From Platanthera guangdongensis (Eukaryota; Streptophyta; Magnoliopsida; Asparagales; Orchidaceae), in assembly GCA_039583875.1 (NCBI GenBank), contig CM077162.1, forward strand, positions 69,734,324-69,798,323: 64,000 nucleotides of DNA. The letters are read 5' to 3'. The position numbers and the translations under genes were made by a program. The notes under the pieces are model-generated. The model made no database searches. It worked only from the letters and a program-made list of their open reading frames with translations, and was not told the DNA's origin. How positions within the stretch are numbered: the stretch's first letter is position 1; every line of letters begins with the position of its first letter. Shown here piece after piece: positions 57,569-64,000 of the stretch.

Positions 57569-59059
57569 TACTGTTAAATCTAGAGTTCACTGTGCTTGTG
57601 ATGTCCATCAGCTTGATGCTTCTCCCATTAAGGGATTCTTCAAGCTTCTTGGCCTCAGAGAGCTCACTTTAAGTGAAGCTATCTGTTCCCTACAACACTC
57701 CAACTCCTGAGAGAGTTTGGGTTTTCTGACTTTAGAACATTGTGTTCAGATAATTGATTTCTGAGAGAGATAATCTCTTTCTCAGACTTTAGCAGGTCTA
57801 AACACAGTGCTTTAATTCAGATTTAAAATCTTCTGAACTAAAATCAAAAGAACTAATTACTGATCTTCTTCAGGTTGGGTCTCTGAGTCTGACTCTGACT
57901 CCTCTTCCTCTGAATGTGTTGTGAGGCATTGATTGCCATCATGCAGAACTCCTTTTCTTCTGCATCATCCTCATCATCACTGGAGCTAGAAGAGGCTTCT
58001 GACTCCTTCTTTTGTCTCACTCCAGGATTCAGCAACAAACCCTTTTCTTGTATGCTTATTTTTGCTTGAAGAAGGTTTGCCATTGCCATTCCTTTTGGAG
58101 TCTTTCTCCTTTCTTTCTTTCTTTTATGTCCCCTTCTGTCCTTGTTCTTGTTCTTGGACAGTCAGGAACTATGTGCCATGGTTTTCCTGCAACCAAAGCA
58201 AATAATGTCTTTATTATTACTAATGGACTTGTCATACCTTGGCTTGTCTGCTCCTTGTATGATCTTCTTCTGAAGTCCTTTCGGGCCATCTTGTAGAATC
58301 TTTTGGCCAGCAGACTGAGTAGTTCATCATTACCCTGTGGCTTTATCTTCAGGCAGATCCTCAGTAGCCTTGAATGCTATGGTCTTCTCTTTTCTTGTGG
58401 CTGGTGAGCAGCCTTTTTTTCTTCCTCTCTATTCTTGATGAGTAGCTCATAGATTGAGCTTACCCAACAGGGTTCAGTGGTGATCTCATTAGACTTCTGG
58501 CATCCTTAATTGGCCAGATTCTGAATCCAAGTGCTGGGGAAGCACATTAGGATCTGTCATTAAGTTTTCTTAGAGAGATCTCCTTGTCCAATGTCCTTAG
58601 TTCACTGATAATTAGACTTAGTCTGTTGTACATATCTCCCACTAACTCAGTCTCCTCCCTTCTTGAAGTTCTCATATTGAGAGATTGAGATGGGATCTTC
58701 TGTCTTTTCTCTCATCAGCTGAGCCTGAGGACTATTTCTGAGAGTTTGTCCCAAATTTCCTTGCTGAATTACATTCAGCTACCTTTTGAAATATGTCATC
58801 TGACATTGTCTGGGCTAGGATGTTCATAGCCTTGGCATCAGCTACTTTCCATTTTTTGATATCAGCCATCTGTTTCTGATGGAGGTGGAACAGCATTTGT
58901 ACTTGTGTTCTCTGGGGTCTTGGACACACTGTCAAAAAAGAATTAAAAATATCTTCGTCAATAGAATTCATGTAAAGTCTAATCCTTGCCTTCAAAGTGC
59001 AAACTTGGAAAGATGCACACTGGAGGTCTGGTGCTAGCATAATCTTTGTTTTGGGCCAT
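57569..59059 (-). pseudogene. Element D gag, 5' part (before element E), heavily shifted
   Basis: The ATG at 59059 (MAQNK.., equivalent to E's gag start) is followed by LYMNSIDEDIFNS, VADAKAMNILAQTM and, in another frame, a damaged zinc-knuckle region (GKPWHIVPDC) and the Ser/Glu-rich part. It aligns to E's gag throughout but with many one-base insertions and deletions, so no frame runs more than about 120 codons. It ends at the E insertion. Confidence 0.8.
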
Positions 59060-59178
59060 GATTTGTGCAAACAAAAATCTAAATAAAACACTACAAAATA
59101 AGAACAGAATCTAGTTTGGGATCTTTGGGTTCAGGTGTTAGCCTGTATAACCAATCAGGTATGGTATGTTTAACCAAA

Positions 59179-59194
59179 CCTGCCTCTGATACCA
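59179..59194 (-). other. Primer-binding site, tRNA-iMet type (element D)
   Basis: The plus strand reads CCTGCCTCTGATACCA, with one mismatch to the tRNA-iMet 3' end (GGCTC changed to GCCTC), next to the 5' LTR. Confidence 0.8.
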
Positions 59195-59196
59195 AT

Positions 59197-60727
59197 TGAA
59201 AGTGCAACTAGATCTGATATACTCTAGAGGGGATGAATAGAGTATAGGGTGCTTTAAAAACTTTTACAAACTTTTACAATAATTGTTGTAATATGTGTGA
59301 GCAGGGAAGCAATAAAAAATCTAATCACAGTACTAAGTTAAACAAAAGCTAAGCACAGAAAAGTCAAAGGCGAAAGAAACAAAAATAAATACAAAAAAAG
59401 CAAAACAGAAGACACAAAGGAAATTATAGTGGTTCCCCAAACTTAGGTAATCCACTCTTCTACCACCCTAGTAGGAATCCACTGCAGGATGAGTTGATCA
59501 GGTGTCCTGGGCACCAATGAGCTTTTGATAAGGTGCTCAAAAAACCAAAGCAGATTTTTGATCAGGTGTCTTGCCACCAATGATTTTTTGATCAGGTGCT
59601 CAAAAACCAAGTTCAAACTTTGAAGGGAGTTTAAAAACCCTTTACAGAGTGGGGTGGAGAGAGAGTGATGGCAGTCTTCTCTTTCTCAAACAACTGAGAA
59701 GACTATGTGGATTGGTGTCAAAGCTCCCCCTGAATCCTTGAAATCTTCAGGAAGAAAAGCTTTGCTGAGGGTGATAAGCCTTCAAATATTGAACTCCACA
59801 TGGATGATTTCAGCAATAGCTGAAATGTTAAGTTTCTGGAGTCTTGAAATATGTTGGCCTTGAACACCTTTGAAACTAAAGAGATCTGAAGATTTGAAAA
59901 CTTGATCTCCTTGGATGAGTGTTCTTCAGAATTCTTGAGACATAAGATTTTTTGAGAGTTCTCTGTAGTTAGTATCTCTCTCTCTCTGTATTGTGTGTGT
60001 TCTTCTATGTTGAGAGATTAAAAATCCTGTCTTTTATTCTCTAGTCAGAATAGAATATCATTCTCTGTCAAGTATAGTCGTTGGCCTGCATTAATTGCAT
60101 CCTTAATTGCATAATCTCTTCTGGAGGAAAGTCCACAGAAACATTTCTTGAAAAAATCCCTTGAAACTTGGTCCAGAATTGAATGAAACGGCTAGCAAAT
60201 CTCTGAATTTATTGCAGAATAATCCTAACTGATTTTGAATTTGAATTCTGGAAGTTATCTGAAATCGGTCGAACTGAGCTCTGCTATCGTCGAGCTGAGC
60301 TCAGCGACCTGGAAACACACAGCAGCAAAATATCGTCGATCTGAGCTCAAAGATCGTCGAACTGAGCTCAGAGATATAAAGATCCAATGCAGAGTCAAAA
60401 TCGTCGACCTGAGCTCACCGATCGTCGAATGGAGTTCGACGATATTATGAAGTTGAGCTCGCGATCGTCGAATGGAGTTCGACGATCTGTCGAAGGTGAG
60501 TCTAGATGATCGTCGACCGGAGTTCGACGAACGAATCGTTCGTGCTGAGCTCGACGATATACTTAGTCTCCAGACTGAGAATCCTGGTCTTCAGGCAGCT
60601 TCCAAACCTAGACTTCTAACCCTTAGACTCAATTCTAATTGGACCTATTAAGCTATACGTAAGGTCAAGCAAAGGTTCCTAGAGACATAGTGATCCTGAC
60701 CCAAATTAATAATAGGGTGTTCCAACA
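59197..60727 (-). repeat. Element D 5' LTR
   Basis: 1531 bp. It aligns to 36450-37967, sharing the duplicated 58-bp block and the dyad block (60265-60560). It carries more one-base indels than the 3' copy. Confidence 0.95.
60265..60560. repeat. TCGTCGA dyad block in U3 of D's 5' LTR
   Basis: The same unit as at 37509-37800. Confidence 0.9.
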
Positions 60728-60732
60728 CAATG
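60728..60732. other. Target-site duplication CAATG (right, element D)
   Basis: It matches 36445-36449, marking the re-entry into element C. Confidence 0.95.
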
Positions 60733-61670
60733 GCTCTCAAGTGTTGTCTTGTAGCTGATGAGACAGTCTCTCATTGTGTCAAATGGCACAAGAGGCTTGC
60801 CCATCTTAACTACAAGACAATTGACAAACTCTTTAGCAAAGAGTTAGTGAGGAATGGTCTTCAGTTAAGTGTGTTAAAGATGGTATTTGCTCAGCTTGTC
60901 AAAAGGGCAAGCAGACTAGATCCACCTTTAGAAGCATAGAAAACAAAGATGCTGTGAGGTGTTTATACCTCTTGAATATGGATTCTTTGGTCAATGCCAG
61001 TTCGCAGCCTAGGTAGGAAGGTCTATACCTTTGTAGTTGTAGATGACTACTCAAGGTTTTCCTGGGTGTTCTTCTTAAGACAGAAATCTGAAACACCTAA
61101 TGTATTCTATAGCTTTGTCAAGCAAATTCAGAATGAATAAATAGTACAGTGGTCAAAATAAGAAGTGACCATGGTACTGGTTTCAGTCTGGATAGCATGA
61201 CAAAACTATGCGAAGACTTTGAGATATTTCAAGAGTTTCTTCACCTAGAACACCTCAGCAAAATGGCATTGCTGAAAGGAAGAATAGGACCTTGATTGAG
61301 GTAGGTAGAACCCTATTAAGTGATACATCACTACCAGAATATTTCTGGGCTGAAGCAGTTAATACTGCATGCCATGTTATTAATAGGGCTACCATAACTA
61401 AAGGCCTCAACAATGACCCCCTATGAGGTTGTGGAAAGGCAGGAAACCAAACCTATCCTACTTCAGGATCTTTTGGTTGCAAATGCTCCATACTTAACAA
61501 TGGAAAGTCTTACTTGACTAAGTTTGCTGCCAAGTCACAAGAGGGAATTTGTGTTGGTTACAGCAACAATAGTAAGGCTTTATGTTCTACAACTTGACAA
61601 CACAAGTTGTAGAAGAATCTGTGCATGTAGTTTTGATGAGACTAAACTTAATTAACAATGAGTTGTCTAG
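60733..61670 (+). pseudogene. Element C integrase, remainder (many frameshifts)
   Basis: It includes the zinc-finger region VKWHKRLAHLNYKTIDKL, then FVVVDDYSRF, RSDHGTG (second Asp) and [13 protein letters not shown] (Glu), found in different frames. The first catalytic Asp region is not clear. The protein is broken by roughly one single-base shift per 100-200 bp. Confidence 0.8.
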
Positions 61671-61969
61671 TAGTGTATGCAGCCCCACAGTTTTAACAAA
61701 GAAGATGGACAAGCTTACTATAGAAGAAGTACCTCTGCAAGACAGCAAGTAGAAGACAGTGGCTGTTGTCCAGGGGGAGAACTACATGTACCAATTGCTG
61801 ATGAAGTTCAAGGAGTACAGCATGATGGAGATGTGAAGAGGTTCAACCAGAAGTTAGGATGCTTCCAGCCAATAGGCATCTTAGAGATCATCCAGTAGAG
61901 CAGATTATTGGAGATCCAAGACAAGGGGTACAAACAAGGAGCAGAAACCTGAATGCAGCAATCTACTCC

Positions 61970-63513
61970 AGTTTTTTTCTATCAAGTTGAACCAAAAAAG
62001 TTTGAAGAAGCCATTCTAGATCACAATGGACTGAAGCAATACAAGAAGAGCTTAATCAGTTCAAGAGGTGCAAGGTCTGGGAACTTGTTCCTAAACCTAA
62101 AGACCACAATATAATAGGAACCAAGTGGATCTACACAGGAATAAGATGGATGGAAACAAGGGGGGTCATCATTAAGAATAAAGCAAGATGGTTGCTAAAG
62201 TATATAGGCAAGAAGAAGGTATTGACTTTGATCAAACCTTTGCTCCAGTAGCCAGACTGGAAGCCATAAGGATGTTCTTGGCCTATGCAACCTATCAAGG
62301 ATTCAAGGTTTACCAAATGGATGTCAAGTCAGCATTCCTGAATGGTAAGCTTAAAGAGGAAGTCTATGTGGAACAGCTTCAGGTTTTGTTGATTCAACTC
62401 TACCTCATCATGTATATAGACTTAGGAAAGCTTTATATGGGTTAAAGCAAGCCACTAGGGCTTGGTATGAAAACCCTATCTAGTTTCCTCATGGAGACAA
62501 GTTCTAAAGGGGAAAATAGATAAGACTATATTTCTTAGGGAATCTAGAGGCAAGTTATACTAGTCCAAATATATGTAGATGACATTATATTTGGGTCTAC
62601 TGAAAGTAGCCTTTGCAAAAAGTTTGCAAAGGCTAATGCAAAGTCAATTTGAGATGAGTAGTATGGGAGAGCTAAAGTTCTTCTTGGGTCTCAAGTAAGA
62701 CAGACTGAGAGTGGTTTATCCATATGCCAGTCCAAGTTCACCCTAGAACTCATAAGGAAGTATGGTATGGATTCATCCAGCACCATAAAAACTCCTATGA
62801 GGTCAAGTATGTCTCTTAGCAAGGATGATGCAGGGAAACCTGTAGATGAAACCTTGTATAGGGGATAGTTGGCTCCCTATTATACTTGACTGCAAGTAGA
62901 CCAGATATCATGTATGCTACATGTGTCTGTGCAAGGTATCAAGTCTGCCCTAAAGAGTCTCATTGACTGCAGTAAAAAAGATATTGAGATATCTTAGGGC
63001 ACTCCCTATCTAGGCCTCTGGTACCCCTAGGAATGGGGATTTTGAACTAACAGGTTATTCAGATGCAGACTTGCAGGATGCAAAGAAGATAGAAAAAGCA
63101 CTACTGGAACCTGTCAATTCCTAGGTGGGAGACTAATTTCATGGAGTAGCAAAAAGCAAACAAGTGTGGCTATCTCCACTGCAGAGTCAGAGTATTTGTG
63201 GCTGCTGGAAGTTGTTGTGCTCAACTTTTGTGGATACAACATCAGCTTGAGGACTATGGATTTCAGGTAAGTAGAACTCCACTCTTTTGTGATTATACTA
63301 GTGCTATTTCAATAGCTACTAATCATGTATCTCATAGTAGAACAAAATATATTGAAATTAAATATCATTTTTCTTAGGGAGCATGTAGAAAAGAGAAGAT
63401 ATTTTACTTGAATATGTTAAAACTGATAATCAATAGCTGATATGTATACTAAGCCCCTAGAAGAAGCTAAGTTCAATAGATTTAAAATTGAACTAGGAAT
63501 GATAAACTTAGAG
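61970..63513 (+). pseudogene. Element C RT and RNase H (many frameshifts)
   Basis: RT parts: [20 protein letters not shown] and [13 protein letters not shown] near 62200-62370, and box [10 protein letters not shown] near 62565-62600. RNase H: ADLAGCKEDRKST-like near 63065, then STAESEY and AAGSCCAQLLW. It ends FKIELGMINLE* at 63513. All motifs are present, but the reading frame changes repeatedly, so no intact product. Confidence 0.85.
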
Positions 63514-63547
63514 TAAGTTTACAGATTGAAATTGGCTAAGTAAAAAG

Positions 63548-63985
63548 GTGTCGACACAGAGATTTTTGTGTCGACACAGAAAAAGAAAAGTGGTGTCGAC
63601 ACTTCAGGAAAAAGGTGTCGACACATCTAGGAAGTTGGTGTCGACACTTCTGATTATTAGTGTCGACACATGTCAAGTAGGTGTCGACACATCCAAAGTG
63701 GTGTCGACACTTAAGTTTTACTCAGAATTTTCTAAGTAAAGTCTCGACTATGTGTCAGAGTTTTGTGGTGTCGACACTAAACAGTGTCGACACATAAAAA
63801 CTGTTGACTAAACTTGTGTCGACACATATGTGTCGAGACATTATAAGTCAGTGTCGACACTTATTGCCAGTGTCGACACAATTTAAGTTAGCTTTCGCCT
63901 GTTCATCTTCAAAATTAGAAAGGTATAAATAGGGTTTTGTATTAATTTGTCGACACGCTTTCAAAGTTTCGAGACCAAAACTTCT
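63548..63985 (+). repeat. Second GTGTCGACAC array, downstream of pol (element C)
   Basis: At least a dozen GTGTCGACAC copies plus variants such as GTGTCGAGAC, spaced 15-40 bp. The array begins about 35 bp after RNase H ends and continues nearly to the window edge. The position parallels the dyad blocks between pol and the extra ORF in D and E. Confidence 0.95.
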
Positions 63986-64000
63986 GTGTCGATCACTCTC

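Larger units (their letters stand above)
36450..60727 (-). mobile_element. Element D: SIRE-like Ty1/copia element, minus strand, split by E
   Basis: Total span 24.3 kb, of which 12.1 kb is element E plus one copy of its target duplication. LTRs: 59197-60727 (5') and 36450-37967 (3'). LTR ends on its own strand are TGTTGGAACA and TGCACTTTCA. The order on the minus strand is: primer site, gag, pol, an extra ORF, polypurine tract. It sits in C's integrase region with a CAATG duplication. Coding is damaged by stops and shifts. Confidence 0.95.
31806..64000 (+). mobile_element. Element C: SIRE/Maximus-like Ty1/copia element (right end outside window)
   Basis: Left LTR 31806-33913, primer site, gag (34019-35980), protease and integrase start (to 36449), then a 24.3-kb insertion (element D), and integrase-RT-RNase H remnants (60728-63513), followed by a repeat-rich post-pol region. 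The order protease-integrase-RT-RNase H and the YVDDIIFG box are copia-type. It is inserted in B2's gag. The 3' LTR and matching CCCCA duplication would lie past 64000. Confidence 0.85.

Noticed and set aside
1..64000. A host gene or a bacterial-type operon or defence system
   Set aside because: All substantial frames resolve to retroelement proteins or the minus-strand gene pair. No ribosome binding sites, operons or cellular enzymes are seen.

Overview
The window looks like intergenic repeat DNA from a large plant (angiosperm) nuclear genome. Almost all of it is LTR retrotransposons, nested inside one another. The clues are primer-binding sites matching plant tRNA-Asp and tRNA-iMet 3' ends, Athila-type and chromovirus-type Ty3/gypsy polyproteins, SIRE/Maximus-like Ty1/copia polyproteins, 5-bp target-site duplications and TATAAATA promoters. 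I see no ordinary cellular gene. Species cannot be named from this sequence.

Layout. 1-1582 is a 113-bp tandem repeat (14 units in perfect register) plus a decayed 15th unit. About 2.37-5.74 kb holds two broken, intron-containing genes on the minus strand; one carries a domain resembling the plant 'putative gypsy type transposon' family, and each has its own TATAAATA box. From 6575 begins element B, a decayed Ty3/gypsy chromovirus on the plus strand. Its 5' LTR is split by element A (6970-20184), an Athila-like gypsy element with 3.0-kb LTRs and a GGATG target duplication. B's gag-pol runs 21652-26288 and is followed by a 5.08-kb LTR (26534-31609). That LTR is followed by another primer-binding site, leader and gag start (B2), so B is a tandem LTR-body-LTR-body array. 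B2's gag is cut after eight codons by element C.

Element C (31806 to beyond 64000, plus strand) is a SIRE-like copia element. Its integrase region is split by element D (36450-60727, minus strand, CAATG duplication). D's gag is in turn split by element E (45456-57563, minus strand, CAGTG duplication). D and E are sister copies of one family: gag with a zinc knuckle, protease-integrase-RT-RNase H, then an extra sense ORF of about 1000 residues between pol and the 3' LTR. The insertion order on this branch is B, then C, D and E; A entered B independently. All the polyproteins carry stops or frameshifts, so nothing here looks autonomous as read.

The most interesting signal is the arrays of short dyad-symmetric motifs. 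C has GTGTCGACAC and D/E have ATCGTCGA/TCGACGAT hairpins, in both cases in the U3 of the LTR and again just downstream of pol. In D/E the same DNA repeat is also translated inside gag. A has its own U3 array (GTCACGCCCGTGAC) plus downstream hairpins, one of which shows a compensatory base-pair change.
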